Part shown: positions 50,713-61,586 of the stretch, in pieces
How the letters are laid out: every line of letters starts with the position of its first letter
How positions within the stretch are numbered: position 1 is the first letter of the stretch
Source: Polytrichum commune
Lineage: Eukaryota > Streptophyta > Polytrichopsida > Polytrichales > Polytrichaceae
Length of the DNA stretch: 64,000 bases
Assembly: GCA_950295325.1 (NCBI GenBank)
Contig: OX485803.1
Coordinates: 39,757,554-39,821,553 of the forward strand
Direction: 5' to 3'
Notes under the pieces: model-generated
What the model saw: the letters and a program-made list of their open reading frames with translations, nothing else
The model's database searches: none
Told to the model about the DNA's origin: nothing
Translations under genes and position numbers: made by a program

Positions 50713-51055
50713 ATCTGGAGGCAACACACGTTTGGGAATGCCGCTTTTGAAACGAAGCAATCCAAGGTAAAAGGAATTTCGACTTTGATATGTGCCAAAC
50801 CTTGGGGAACTTGGTTTCAAGGTCGGTCCCTATTTTTATTGGGTAGAATCATTTGTTGTCGACTCCGATTTAAAATGATGATTTTGTAATGTTTAAAACC
50901 TCCGATTCTTATCAAAGTTGAAAACGGATGGTTGTAACCCACATAAAAAGGGATCAACTTTGAAACCAAGCTCCTCAAGATTAGGCACATGCCAAGGCTA
51001 AAATTCCTTTTACCTTGGATTATTGAACTCTGTTTTCAAACGTGTGTGGCCTCCC
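50713..51055. repeat. 343-bp imperfect hairpin element
   Basis: 50713-50851 and 50935-51055 are inverted copies: GGAGGCaACACACGTTTG at one end and CAAACGTGTGTGGCCTCC at the other, with AATCCAAGGTAAAAGGAATT and CTTGGTTTCAAgG inside. Arms are visibly diverged. Non-coding foldback MITE. Confidence 0.75.
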
Positions 51056-51355
51056 TCCCCTTTACTTGAATGTCGCGGCATTCCACCAACCAAGTCATTC
51101 CATTACCAATAATGATGCCATGCTGAAAGAATAAAGGGGGCATGGATGGGGGGGGCACACAATATTGTTTCAAAACAGAGGTCGCTGGACCAAGGTAAAG
51201 GGAATGGGCCTTCACATGTACCTACCTACCCACAAGGCTTGTACACCAAAACCATATCTTTCACAAAAATTTGGGTCAACCAACCACACAAATTGCCAAA
51301 CAATACCAAGATTCAAATTCTTTGTTTGGTATAGTCATGTATTAGGGTTTTATCC

Positions 51356-51995
51356 CAGGGAGTGCACTGTTCAAGTACTATAAATATACACGTGTGTGCA
51401 CAAAAAGGGGTATTATTTATAACAAGCATGTACAAAATGTACGTACAAGAGACATATTGCTATTAAGCATGAAGTAGATATACATGAGGCTGGAGATAAG
51501 GCTATAGAAAAATATATGTAAAGTACGGGTTTACACATTTACGCGTTCAAGTCAGACCTGGACCAAGAATCATGCGTTTTTTCATCCACTAAGTAACGAC
51601 CTTATTTGGAGTTATGATCTCACAGATCATATTATGATAGAATTGGATACGGTTATTGCTTTGGCCAATTTGACGTATGATGCTGAAACATACACGTACG
51701 AACTTCATCCAGGTGATGAAAAAGTCTTTAAGGACTTTATAACTAAAAATCCATGATTTGATATTATACATATAATAGGGCCATATTTTTGCATTTCCAA
51801 ACATTTGTAAACATGCTATATACAATTTATGTATTTGTTTTTGGACCCTTGTGTACGTATGGAAATGTATTTTGAAGCAATGAGATTTATAAGTATATTG
51901 CTTGATTTGAGCAAAAATAAAATGTATACAAGGGTGTTTTAATAAGGGGCATGCACGCACGTGATTCTTGGTTTTAATGAATAGTGCACTCCCTG
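51356..51995. mobile_element. 640-bp TIR element starting CAGGGAGTGCACT
   Basis: Left end 51356-51373 CAGGGAGTGCACTGTTCA and right end 51978-51995 TGAATAGTGCACTCCCTG are inverted with one mismatch. AGGGTTTTAT occurs at 51344-51353 and 51996-52005 as a direct repeat, with 2 extra nt on the left. The CAGGG start suggests hAT, though a 10-12 bp duplication is longer than hAT's 8 bp. Interior AT-rich, no transposase. Confidence 0.65.
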
Positions 51996-52779
51996 AGGGT
52001 TTTATTTTAGCCCAATGTGTCGTATTGGCAAGTGACTCTTGTGCGTATGAATTACAATAAGCTAATAAGGACACTTTCAGTCTTCTAGTGAGTTGATGGA
52101 CGAGTTAAGCCCATGCCAAATCCACCCATCCTTGCCCGTAATTTGACGTAAGGGCATAAGGGGCCACACCCAATGGCAAGTTGTAATTGATAAACTATCA
52201 AAACCAACATGTAGGGCCAATTTCATCACCATAGTTTGCAACAAGCCTTGAGAAACCTTGTAAAAGACCCCAATTTAGGCAAAACCTCTCTTTGATGCCA
52301 TTTACATTGGTTAATGCGTAGTTAATTTGTTTCTCATAAACAAGTGTGTAGTGTGTCATGTCTCTTAACTCCACGACAATTTCTGCTAATCCTTTTAGAT
52401 GGCATATGCACTCATGATAAATAGGTGGTCGCATATAAAGGTAGTTACATATGTAATTGAGGGGTCAATAGGTTGGTAAGAAGTTGGTAGGTTGGTAAAG
52501 AGTTATGTTTTATTTTAAGTAAAGAGTTTTGAGCATAGAGTGATGTGGTCACTAATTAGTTTTTTCCGTCAAGTAGAGAGAAGACTTCATAGCTGGGAAT
52601 CAAACCGCCAACCACTCCATTTGGTTGGTATAAAGATTGTAGGTTGGTTAGGAGTTGGTAGGTTGCTTAGCTACCATGTGTACGTCATGCTACACACGGA
52701 TACATATATTTATATATTAATTAATTTAAAAGCAGTATAATGGGTCTATTGTGGAATGGATTGTTGAGGTTGGGTGAAG
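51996..52779. other. Intergenic, nothing recognised
   Basis: 'GGTTGGTaAGaAGTTGGTAG' recurs three times near 52470-52665. No gene seen. Confidence 0.45.
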
Positions 52780-54231
52780 GGAGGACGTTTAAGTACCCCC
52801 CATGAACTTTTCGGGGGGGGGGGGAATATTCTGTCAGGGTTAGCCCCCCGACATTTTTTCCGCACCCGACCGAAAATTGTTGCCCGCCCGCCCGATTTCG
52901 AAATAACTATTGTACTTGCATTTTTGAAGGCTACTTGTCCACAAATCCCATATTGAGTGCACTTCATTTTCAAGGTCTCAAATCCAATATATATGTTCAC
53001 TTCCATTGAGTAAATAAGCAATTGACTAGATTTCATTTTCAAAGTGAAACCGCCAATAAAGCATGTAATTAACATGGAAGTCAAAAATATTACAAAATCC
53101 TCATTAGCACTAAGGTTATAATTTTTGTCACTTACAATTCAAAGGGACTTTGTCATTCTAAAATGAAACTAAAATTAATGATTTATTTTTTATTTTTTAA
53201 TAGTTTAATATATATAATATAGTTAATACCTTCTACTATCACAAAGTTTTCATATGCATTTAAACTAGCTAAGTAAGATTGAATGCAACTAAGTCTAATA
53301 TATTCTGATTAATCCTAATTAAGCCCAATTAAATCAGAAAATATGCTTACCAAATTAATAGTTTATTATAATATATAATATAGTTAATACCTTCTTCTAT
53401 CACAAAGTTTTCATATGCATTTAAACTAGCTAAGTAAGATTGAATGCAACTAAGTCTAATATATTCTGATTAATCCTAATTAAGCCCAATTAAATCAGAA
53501 AATATGCTTACCAAATTAATTAATCCTAATTAATCCTAATTAATCATAAATTATATTTACTGGAGTTAATTCTATTTAAATCATGATTAATTATAGTAAG
53601 TACATTTTATAGCTAATTAGGGTTAATTAATTTGGTACGCATATTTTCTGATTTAATTGGGCTTAAATAGGATTAATTAGGATTAATCAGAAATTATTAG
53701 ACTTAGTTGCATTCAATCTTACTTAACTAGTTTAAATGCGTATGAAAACTTTGTGATAGTAGAAGGTATTAAATATATATTAGACATTAGATATTAGATA
53801 TTAAAATTTATAATATATCAACATATATTTAAAATTAATTTTAGTTTCATTTTAGAATGACAAAGTCCCTTTGAATTGTAAGTGACAAAAATTATAACCT
53901 CGGTGCTAATGAGGATTTTGTAATATTTTTGACTTCCATGTTAATTACATGCTTTATTGGCGGTTTCACTTTGAAAATGAAATCAAGTCAATTGCTTATT
54001 TACTCATGGAAGTGAACATATATATTGGATTTGAGACCTTGAAAATGAAGTGCACTCAATATGGGATTTGTGGACAAGTAGCCTTCAAAAATGCAAGTAC
54101 AATAGTTATTTCGAAATCGGGCGGGCGAGCAGCAGCTTTCGGTCGGGTGCAGAAAAAATGTCGGGGGGCTAACCCTGACAGAATATTCCCCCCCCCTCGA
54201 GAAGTTCATGGGGGGGTACTTAACGTCCTCC
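52780..54231. mobile_element. 1.45-kb foldback transposon, Mutator-like by TSD
   Basis: The outer ~430 bp of the two ends (52780-53210 and about 53810-54231) are near-identical inverted copies. The inner parts continue the symmetry, with a ~150-bp block present twice in the left half (about 53200-53345 and 53360-53517) and once, inverted, in the right. Termini GGAGGACGtTTAAGTACCCC and its complement are bordered by TGGGTGAAG (52771-52779) and TGGGTGAGG (54232-54240), a 9-bp TSD with one mismatch. No transposase. The short open frames are mirror images of the arms. Confidence 0.88.
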
Positions 54232-54714
54232 TGGGTGAGGGCCGGGAAGAGAGAAACATTTAGAACTTACCAACTTGTGAGTCATAAAATATGTAACATG
54301 ATTTTTGTCTTATAACAGGTTGTAGGAGGGAGGAGGGGGGGGGGTGTTGTTGACACGTACGTGAAGATGCGACTGACTGGTGAGATCGGACAACAACCTT
54401 GGGAAATGTGATTTTCATATGAATTTTGGGTTCTAAAATATTGCCCTTGTACATAGAGATGTTTTGGGAATTATCCTAAGTTGTACCCCAAAAATGGGCT
54501 GGGGCGAACCAACCCATACATTGGTTTCTTGGAAGCATGGGTTTAGGCATCCAACAAAAAAGGAACGAGTGTATGAGTTGATTCATCCAAATCTCAAAAA
54601 TGGTGTAGTTCAATGAGGTTCATCGATCTGTCACCGATGGAGAGATTTGACAAAGTTGGGTTCATTAGATACTTACTTGACTTTAGGTGTAAATTTTGGT
54701 GTGTGTCTCTCTGA
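54232..54714. other. Intergenic with a G run
   Basis: GGAGGGAGG plus a G run near 54325-54344, then GTTGTTGACACG. No gene recognised. Confidence 0.45.
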
Positions 54715-54905
54715 CAATGTCCAGGGAGATTTTTTAAATCATGTGTTTCCAAGTCCAAGTGGTTACATGTTGACATCTTTCGGCTTTCTTTATTGTATTC
54801 AAGTATATTATATAGATTCCACTAAGACAATCGGTAATCAACAAGCTATTTCTCAAACTCAACTGGTTCATCTGTAATGAGCAGTTCTCCACGTTCATTG
54901 CTCTT
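54715..54905 (+). repeat. Single-arm relative of the 29.5-30.1 kb inverted repeat
   Basis: Contains GGTTACATGTTGACATCTTT, 'CTTTATTG', 'TATTTCTCAAACTCAACTGG' and 'TTCATCTGTAA' in the same order as the other copies. Confidence 0.65.
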
Positions 54906-55004
54906 TGATAAGGTTTCACGCATGTGAGTTTCACAAACAATGACTTGGTACTTTCACCTAAGGTAGGCATGCCTGATTCAATTACATCTCTTAATCAAAC
55001 ACTT

Positions 55005-55345
55005 ATACTTGAGTGATATGTGGTTTGATGCGGTTCCAAAAATGCATACCAAAAGACATTTTTGGAAAGATTGCCACATCAAGTGTTCAAAGTATGATGA
55101 GTACCCTAGGGTCAATAATCAATCTTATTTTGAGGGGCAGGGACTTTATGACCATTTAATGAGCACAAGAATCCTCACTTTGATAATGAATAAGAAAATC
55201 ATATGAGCTCCAAACATTACGAGGAAAGTGGCTACAACCTCGATTTAGATTCGCTAATCATTTCGTACTAATCGCATGCTTCAAATTCCAAGGAGTGTGT
55301 GGCCTAGTTTTTATTTATTTTTAAAGTAACCATTTAAGACCCATC
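55005..55345 (+). repeat. Dispersed repeat family, copy g
   Basis: Shares ACCAAAAGACATTTTTGG, GGGTCAATAATCAATC-like, GACTTTATGACCATTTAATG and CACTTTGATAATGAATAA with other copies. Non-coding. Confidence 0.6.
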
Positions 55346-55370
55346 TACCTTAAGTACATATCATGTATCA

Positions 55371-55458
55371 AGTTCTTATTGAGGAGGAGGCCTAGAGCCT
55401 CCTGCCGAAATGCTGCCCTCTGAGGCGGCCACGTCGCCTCAGAGGGTAGGGTTAGGGT
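55371..55458. repeat. Stem-loop module with telomere-like tail (copy 1)
   Basis: GAGGAGGAGGCcTAgAGCCTC forms a small stem. 55416-55446 forms a perfect 12-bp stem, CCCTCTGAGGCG / CGCCTCAGAGGG, with a 7-nt loop. TAGGGTTAGGGTT follows. The module recurs at 61236-61330. It terminates the hemerythrin-like homology on the minus strand. Confidence 0.7.
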
Positions 55459-57355
55459 TGGTTGATTGGGTACTCCAGCATGCGGTCTCGTAGGAGCAAT
55501 CTTCTTCCCCAGGCTAAAAGTGGTCCCCGCGGTCTCTCGATCCTTGGCGCTCACATTCTCCTACAAATAAGCTAGATCCTCATTCTCTTCGTTCTTGATG
55601 CGTTCCCTTAGGTCTGCCATCATCTGCTCCATCTTCTTGTCGAACATTTCAGGGTCAGATGTGTTCTGAAGCTCCTCCAAGATGTTTTTTGTCATCTGGT
55701 GGTCCTTGCGGGAGATGTCAGCTAGCTAGCTCCTGGCCAAGCTGACCTTGCAATGCCATCAAGGGGTAGAGCACAAGCTCCTCGGAGACGGCGTGGCGGG
55801 ATATCTCCCACACGAACTGGTTGAACCACTTGCCGGCCTCCTCGTGGTTGCCGCATCTGTGCGCTTCTTTGTAGTTGGAGAAATACTCCTCGAGTTCCTC
55901 GTGGTCGTGCTTTATTTTGGATATGATGTCGGACTGGGAAGTTGATGTGTTTCGTTGACTGGTGGCCATGGCTGCGTACCGGATGGTGAGGGAGTTGTGT
56001 GTTCGGGATTTAGTGACCGAGAAGTTTTCAGTTAAGCATCTCTGCACATCGAAACATGACCACCCCCGGAATAAACTTCAGCAAGAATGTCTCACAATTT
56101 CACAGGAGTCAACCATTGATCAATCCTCCTCACCATGCATTATGTCCTACACGACAATCACTACAACATTGGACTGGCAGCAAGAAAGATCATCGAAAAG
56201 ACTACCAAGGAGGAGGATCGGGAGGAGAGGACATGCCAATCGAGCTCACTCATGCGCTGTCCATAACTTCCGCACCGAGGCATTTCAGAAAGGATATCAA
56301 TCAAATAGCAAAGGAGACAACCACCGATCGCGGATTACAGTAGGAAATTGATTCTCACGATGCATGATGCCCACGATGTCCACTACAACCTTAATTACAA
56401 CATTGCACAATGAAAGAAGACAAAGAACCTCAATCAAGTAGTACCAAGGCGGAGGTGACATGCCTATCGAGCTGATTGCACTGACTACAACCCCCGCAAT
56501 GAGATAATTGAGCAAGAATGTCTCTCAATCACACACAAAAGACCATCAATTGCCAATAACTGCAGCTACAAGACAGATCGATGCAATTCAACCACTGCAA
56601 CCCTAAAATATTCTAACCTCGCACATGAACCTGCACTAGGCCAGATCCATACAAGTACTACCAATGCGCCGGAAGATGCCAATGCGCTATCCTCAACCCT
56701 AGCAACGAGGTGATTCAGAATTGACGTCACACAGAAAGCAACCATCCATCGCCGACAACTACAGCATGACTCCTAAACCTCACCATGCATGATGATATCA
56801 TGCTCATCGATCACTACAACCCTCATTACTCCAACCTCGCACGCATAACCCTAGTGCACAACGAATCAATATCCACACAGTGAAGCCAAGTGTTTTAAGT
56901 ACCAAGGAGCAGGCCCAGAAAGCCGATCGAGCTGCTGGCTCATGGGCTGCTGTCCGCATCATGAGCTGCTTGGAAGAATGAAGAGACCTCGAAACCCAGC
57001 CGACGTTGCCAACAAGCATCATTGGCCTCAACGCAAGGCCTTGAAGCAGCAGCATTCGAGCCATAATTGCCAAACTAAGAAAATAAACGTTCACAACGAC
57101 TCAGGTGATCCAACTCCACGTACAACTTGCCCTGCAAGTAGGGTGCAAGATGTACAACAGCAACAACAAGATACTGCTCGAGTTCGAGAAAGGATGGATG
57201 TCTGAGCTTACTTACATGGGAGACTGGAAACGACTAAACTGCCGCGGCGACGATCGAGTGAGTGAGAGATGAGAGGAGATGAATTTTGCGATGCCGACAG
57301 GCCAAGTGACGAAATTGTTTGCTTCAATCGCTTGCGATGACGCACGGCTCGCCAT
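55459..57355 (-). pseudogene. Hemerythrin (HHE-domain) gene, two exons, frameshifted
   Basis: HHE proteins bind a di-iron centre. Exon 2 (56039-55459) encodes SDIISKIKHDHEELEEYFSN, a HAVSEELVLYPLM block, a KDHQMTKNILEEL block, an IKNEENEDL block and GKKIAPTRPH, the usual single-domain hemerythrin layout. Candidate ligands (numbered from the ATG at 55969): His21/His23, Glu27, His59, Glu63. The second-half 'LxxHIxxEE' His is Arg here. A tandem CTAG at 55721-55730 shifts the frame, and TAG at 55563-55561 stops it. A plausible exon 1 (57355-57216, Ser/Arg-rich, organelle-presequence-like) ends at GTAAGT and joins in phase at 56039; that link is inference. Confidence 0.72.
56070..56900. repeat. 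Diverged tandem repeats in the hemerythrin pseudogene intron
   Basis: Blocks CACCATGCATgATG, CACTACAACcyTnATTACAAC, 'AAGTACCAAGGcGGAgG', 'GACATGCCnATCGAGCT' and 'AAGAATGTCTCtCAATCACA' recur three to four times at roughly 210-240-bp spacing. No open frame is conserved across copies. Confidence 0.6.
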
Positions 57356-57517
57356 TTGTTGGGATGCATGAGCCTTGATGATGAATTGTATGCATGCAAA
57401 TCGGAATTGTGTCGTGGGGCCACACGCACACTCGATCCAAGTCTTGGTGCAAGGTGGCCCCACGACCCACTTCCTTCGGTACTACCACACTATTATAGAG
57501 GACTACACTCTTTTGTC

Positions 57518-58058
57518 TAATTAGTGTGGGTTACCATTTCGAGTTACGCATTGCTATAGAAATTTACTGAGAGTATCATTTTTTCACCCAAATGGCATAC
57601 GTACACCACATAGTTCTATTAGTGTGGGTGCATAATTAGCGTGGACAACACTAATTTTCTACCCATGGTTCAAGACCCTAGGTCTTCCCCCTAAGTCTTT
57701 AAGAAGACGTACGACCGACACCTAACATAAAATAAAATGGTCTCCTTAGATCAATAGTAGCATTAAAACAAATAATCACCCACATTAATTTTGTGGAAAA
57801 GCAACTTATTTTGGCCCATGCTAATTTTCTACTAGAAATTGAGCGTGAGTTGAAAATTAATGTGGCCCACATTATATCTCATTATGAGAATAAGTGTGAG
57901 CTCTACGAAATTAGTGTGGCCCATAGTAATAAGACTGTTTAGTGTAGCTAATATGCACACGAAATAATACGTTCCAACCTAGTTGATAAAAAAATAAAAA
58001 AGAGAAATGTAGAAATTTATAGCAACACGTAATTTCAAATGGTAACCCACACTAATTA
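57518..58058. mobile_element. 541-bp MITE with about 50-bp TIRs
   Basis: 57518-57568 and 58009-58058 are inverted copies (TAATTAGTGTGGGTTACCAT against ATGGTAACCCACACTAATTA, continuing through 'TGCTATAGAAATTT'). The interior has several more 'AATTAGTGTGG'/'CCCACATTAATTT' inverted pieces, so it can fold extensively. Non-coding. Its right end adjoins the Tc1 remnant. Confidence 0.8.
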
Positions 58059-58099
58059 AAAAAATATTGCACTTGAGCAATTTTTGTTATTTATGTACA

Positions 58100-59010
58100 T
58101 TGGCAATTGGATTTTTTTCATCCACCTATAGATCAATAATTTGTCCACCCTACTTTAGGAGCAAAAACAACTTGGATACAATTGGGCATGCTATGATAGA
58201 ACTTTTGACATTGCTCAAGGGTGATGAAATGGAAAGAAGCTTGCACATGCTCCCACAATTGAAGCATTCTTTTGGATGGTGTTGGATACTCATTTAATTT
58301 CCATTTCACATGTGCCCATACATGCTTCATTGGATTAAGGTCAAGTGGTTGAGGAGGTCAAGTATGTACATCAAAATTTTACAATGACAACCACTGCTTG
58401 ACTAATTATGTAGTACATTTAAGATTATGACACGAGAAGGGTTGAAACGACACCATTCATTTGTCTTCATGACCCCATCTTGAAGAATGCTAAGATGCAG
58501 AGCTTGTGTCATTTTCCCCTCTATCATGCGCATGTAACTCATGCCACAGGACAACATACAATCCCACACAAAAGTTGCACCACCTTCATGTTTAATTGTC
58601 TGATTCTCATGATGAGCTTGTAATTGAGATTCTCCATCCCCCTCAGCCAACACCATGAGTGATCATCATATTGAAATCAATTGATCTTAGTCTCATCACT
58701 AAAAATCACCTTATACCAATCACGAATAGTCCAACCTTGACGACATTGAGCAAATTCCAACATGCAACGCACATTCTTGGCCATGAGCAATGACTTCTTA
58801 TGCTCCTTTAATAACCCGAGACATGCTTCATGAAGTGCATGCCTCATTGTGTTAGTGTTCACTACCACATCCAAAGTGCTCATTCAAAGCATTCCTCACC
58901 TCTACAACATCATCTAGTCCACCAACTATGTTGGCTTCTCACACACATTTGTCATCGGCGGGGATGATGGTTCTTGGGTGCCCTCCTTTTGAAAGCTCCA
59001 CATAAGGAAC
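58100..59010 (-). pseudogene. Tc1/mariner transposase, inactivated
   Basis: Minus-strand pieces in order: KGGHPRTIIPADDKC (HTH-linker region, about 59000-58950), MRHALHEACLGLLKE to WTIRDWYKVIFSDETKIN (to 58677; first catalytic Asp in FSDE), QLQAHHENQTIKHEGGATFV plus MIEGKMTQALHLSILQDGVM (58656-58402), then PLDLNPMKHVWAHVKWKLNE to MPNCIQVV (to 58133). Stops and frameshifts separate them. The DNDPKHT stretch with the second Asp is missing and the third catalytic Glu (NPxEHVW) is Lys. The layout is that of Tc1-like DD34E transposases, and the wording is close to those of basidiomycete fungi as I recall them. Confidence 0.85.
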
Positions 59011-59199
59011 ACATTGTCTATGAATCCTAGAGCATTGTGAGCCCAATTATGTGCCCACATTCCAATTTGACCTTAAAAAGAAGCAAAACGAAAAAGAACT
59101 CATAGCCACTTAGAGTATAAGATATAGACAGTGTTAGGAAACTGCATTAGTTAAGTTAAGTTGGGATTAGTAGGAGTCAGAGCCCAACATTTCCCTTCG

Positions 59200-59490
59200 A
59201 ATTTGTACCCATACCCAGACCATGACCATCAGCAGCGACCTATGCCCACCCATGCCCACCCATAGCATGACATGTGTCCACTCATGCCCACCTATGCCCA
59301 CCCATGCCCACCCATAGCATGACATGTGTCCACTCATGCCCACCCATGCCCACCCATAGCATGAATGTGCCCACCCATAGCATGAATGTGCCCACCCATG
59401 CCCACCCATGCCCACCCATAGCATGAATGTGCCCACCCATGCCCACCCATGCCCACCCATAGCATGAATGTGCCCACCCATGCCCACCCA
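59200..59490. repeat. 'CCCACCCATG' minisatellite
   Basis: Mixed units of CCCACCCATGCCCACCCATA plus GCATGAATGTG or GCATGACATGTGTCCACTCAT. In reverse it reads open in several frames (GGHGWAWVGT repeats), an artefact of the repeat. Confidence 0.85.
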
Positions 59491-59719
59491 TGCTATTCAA
59501 ATTGCGCCCATGTATTCAAAAATCGCACCCATATATTCAAAAATTGTGCCAATGTAGTCAACCTTGCCCAATGGCTTTTGTATTTTGGAGCTTTCAACTT
59601 CACTACTTTGAGAAGAGAAAGTCATAAGGGGTTAGTAGAGTAATCCAGCATGTAACACAGTCCGGTCATCCACGCAACTGTCGAAAGCATTTGAATGAGA
59701 GCTCATTCAATATGCTTTG

Positions 59720-59827
59720 CTATAGCCCATGCCCACCCATGAACAATAATATCGCACCCACGCCCACCCATGCCCGCCCATGAACATAATATCGCACCCA
59801 TGCCCACCCAAAACCCATGGGCATGGG

Positions 59828-59863
<36 letters not shown>

Positions 59864-59873
59864 CCCAATGTTG
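59720..59873. repeat. Second 'CCCACCCATG' tract and (GGGCAT)n
   Basis: 59728-59815 has CCCACCCATG/CGCACCCATG units. 59820-59866 switches to the complementary-strand hexamer GGGCATGGGCATGG, so the two halves form an inverted pair. Confidence 0.8.
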
Positions 59874-61235
59874 GGCTCTGGTAGGAGTGAAGGCCCCAAT
59901 CCTTGTGAAGAGGGTGGGATAACACCTGGAGGTGGTTAGAATCATGTTAAAAATATGGTCTATCGCTGTCCATTTAGGGGGGGGGGCACCGGTGGGGTTA
60001 GGATAACCCTCGAAATTAAGGGCCAGGAGAGAGCTAAGGGGTCTGGGATGAAACAGGGGGCTCTCGGTCTAGAGGAAGAAGAGAGACGGGAGGTTAGTAT
60101 GCGAGGATACTGCTGGATCTCGACACAGAGAACGAGCTGGCAGCACATTGTTTTTCGAGGATGGATTTGTGAACATCAGCGGCCAAGGAGGTCGAATCGA
60201 ACATGGAGTGGGCAATGTAGCTAGCAAGAAGGAAGTTGGCACCGTTCGTGCGCTACCCTCAAGATGAGGAAGGAAGACTATTGTTTTTGATTTTTTTGTT
60301 GAATCCGTGATTGAATGAGGAATCTGACCCTGGAGGCAGCTCAGAATGCCTAGGTCAGAATGTGAAGTTGCACCGAGTGGCAGTGGGCACACACAAAAGT
60401 GGAATTGTGGGAGATACTGGGATTGAGTTGAAGGAGCAGGTGATGTGCACGCTGTGGTGGAGAAGAAGTGTGTGTGTGTGTGTGTGCGTTGCGCCCTCAG
60501 GAGCGGTGGTTGAAAAGCGGGAAAGAATCGCCTACGCGTCGACGATAAATTGCTGAGGAGAGCCGTCACAGGCAGGAGTCACTTCCTCCTCCGGCGAATG
60601 GTGGGAAGCCTCGCAGTGCAGCCGAATGTTGGCATTCCCAGTGGGTTGCTGCCACAGACTTCTATCGATCACCCTGGAAGGAGGTGTCGATTGGCACGAT
60701 CAGGGGAAGTCCCAGGAGGGCTAATTCACAACCGAGGATAGAGCTGAGAGACTTCATGAGGGGGTGAAGCACTGCAGCCACCGAGGGGGGCCTGCTTTGA
60801 AACCGGGAGGGACTTCAACACTCAGTCCGCCTCTGAGGGACGCTGCATTGCAAGGGGTCACAATCTGGAGAGGAGGGGCCCACCAGATTGAGGAGCTGGT
60901 GAGACTGTAGAAAACTGGGGACTGCCTCCGAGTTGAGGAGCAGGCAGAAGGGGCCACAGAGGTCACTGGGAACTCATTAATAAACGTTGGACAAATTAGA
61001 GATGGATGTGTGTGACACCAAGTGGAACCTTGGTTGTATGGGTTAAGTAATTAGGTAAATGGAAGTGGCAAGGGTGACCAAGCTCAACTATCCAACTTGG
61101 TGCTGGCATTAACTTTTCTTAGGGTAGTTTATCTTAGTGAAATTAGTAGGTTAAGAGTGGATGTTGAGACTTGATGATAAAACTGTGGGTATCAACACTT
61201 ACAAAGGAAAGAATATTTCTAAATATTGTTGACCT
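59874..61235. other. GC-richer intergenic stretch, no gene recognised
   Basis: 60000-60970 is purine-rich on + and leaves long frames on both strands (for example 166 codons minus, 60569-60069), with no recognisable domain. (GT)n at 60470-60486. It may be cargo or non-coding part of the adjacent Helitron-like element; that is speculation. Confidence 0.4.
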
Positions 61236-61330
61236 ATTCTTGTCGAGGAGGAGGCTTATAGCCTCTTCCCGAAATGCTGCCCTCTCAGGCGGCCACGTCA
61301 CCAATTTGTTTTAGGGTTAGGGTTAGGTGC
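61236..61330. repeat. Stem-loop module with telomere-like tail (copy 2)
   Basis: Matches 55371-55458: GAGGAGGAGGCTTATAGCCTC, 'CCCGAAATGCTGCCCTCTcA', 'GGCGGCCACGTC', then TTTTAGGGTTAGGGTTAGG. The second stem is broken here. It lies about 350 bp upstream of the Helitron-like coding remnant. Confidence 0.7.
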
Positions 61331-61586
61331 GAGTGGCGAGTGTTGCACGGAAATGCCTGAAAACATGCACCAAAATTTGCGCATGAGCTTCTTCCTTATT
61401 GCAACTTATGATCTGGTATGGTGCAATCCGAGCCCTTTCCACGGTGTATGGTGCCAGTTATGGTCGTCTTTCTCTTCAGAGTGCGACTCTCGCAGTAGGT
61501 ATCGCTTTTTGGCGATGATGAGCAGGGTGTGGTTGTCGGAAGGCGCAAAAGGATTGGTGTAGAAGGGGAGAAGAATACAGACTACT

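Noticed and set aside
51589-52074. 161-codon minus-strand frame
   Set aside because: It crosses the boundary of a TIR element and has the biased composition of AT-rich DNA; not a gene.
52746-54263. Frames of 112 and 104 codons sharing protein sequence
   Set aside because: Mirror-image translations of the two arms of the foldback element, not duplicated genes.
60069-60569. 166-codon minus-strand frame
   Set aside because: Pro/Ser/Thr-rich with a (TH) run from a GT microsatellite; no domain, no neighbouring exon support.
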